From Microvirga sesbaniae (lineage in GTDB: Bacteria; Pseudomonadota; Alphaproteobacteria; Rhizobiales; Beijerinckiaceae), in contig NZ_JAMXFJ010000003.1 of assembly GCF_025460805.1 (NCBI RefSeq), forward strand, positions 438,795 to 502,794: a DNA stretch of 64,000 nucleotides, read 5' to 3'. Under the pieces are notes generated by a model. It was not told the DNA's origin, ran no database searches, and worked only from the letters and a program-made list of their open reading frames with translations. Position numbers and translations under genes: made by a program. Shown here piece by piece: positions 63,924 through 64,000 of this stretch. Numbering within the stretch: position 1 is the stretch's first letter; every line of letters starts with the position of its first letter.

Positions 63924-64000
63924 GCGGCACGGGTTCGAAGGGTCTTCGGGCGGGTGTGCGGCTCCTCTGGCGGTTTTTTCCGGCATGGGCCGGGGGGTTT
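63920..64000 (+). CDS. Start of an unidentified gene running off the right edge (partial)
   Basis: 27 codons are visible (MSGTGSKGLRAGVRLLWRFF then PAWAGGF), with a basic start followed by hydrophobic and aromatic residues that could be a signal or membrane segment. It is coupled by ATGA to the small frame before it. There is too little sequence to name it. Confidence 0.25.
   Translation, partial: MSGTGSKGLRAGVRLLWRFFPAWAGGF

Overview
This is high-GC DNA from an alphaproteobacterium. The gene order hemN-ccoNOQP-ccoGHIS-fixK-fixJ-fixL, the FixL/FixJ/FixK oxygen-control set and the double-hairpin intergenic repeats all point to Hyphomicrobiales (Rhizobiales). A Methylobacteriaceae/Microvirga-like genome would fit, but the sequence alone does not settle the genus. 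No rRNA, tRNA, CRISPR array, transposase or phage gene was found.

Region 1 (1-10449, minus strand) is a type I secretion operon. It holds two ABC exporter half-genes, a HlyD-type adaptor, and the first 1703 codons of a giant repeat protein that runs off the left edge. The first exporter is degenerate in its nucleotide-binding motifs.

Region 2 (10819-23817, minus strand) is a methoxy-aromatic catabolic block. It holds vanA and vanB (Rieske O-demethylase), a GntR regulator, a branched-chain-amino-acid-type ABC importer (binding protein plus livHMGF), a MetE-like methyltransferase, an extradiol dioxygenase of the VOC fold and a HAD hydrolase. A second, closely related binding protein and a Bug-type binding protein lie upstream of vanA. 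Two copies of CTGTATACAG sit in the vanA promoter region.

Region 3 (24008-32911) is a protocatechuate/gallate 4,5-cleavage (meta) block: ligB, an unusual alpha/beta-hydrolase-LigA fusion, ligI, a LysR regulator, galD, galB, ligK/galC and a DUF1932 dehydrogenase. A 45-bp LysR-type site occurs twice.

Region 4 (33168-48627) is the 3,4-cleavage (ortho) block: pobA with an AraC regulator, pcaB, pcaF, pcaJ, pcaI, pcaG, pcaH, pcaC, pcaD, a second Liv-type importer with its binding protein, an IclR regulator and a beta-keto acid cleavage enzyme. Regions 2-4 together would import methoxy- and hydroxybenzoates, demethylate or hydroxylate them, and open the ring by two routes to central metabolites.

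Region 5 (48750-63594) starts with an internally deleted aldehyde dehydrogenase remnant. It continues with the microaerobic respiration genes: hemN, the cbb3 oxidase and its assembly factors, an MFS transporter, fixK, a single-domain receiver, fixJ and fixL. Three FNR/FixK boxes (TTGAT-N4-[AG]TCAA) precede hemN, ccoN and ccoG.

Three copies of a TA-bounded, palindromic MITE-like element (about 113-181 bp) lie at 23873, 35613 and 60797. In each, the terminal TA is also part of the stop codon of the adjoining gene. A decayed fourth copy probably starts at the ccoP stop codon.
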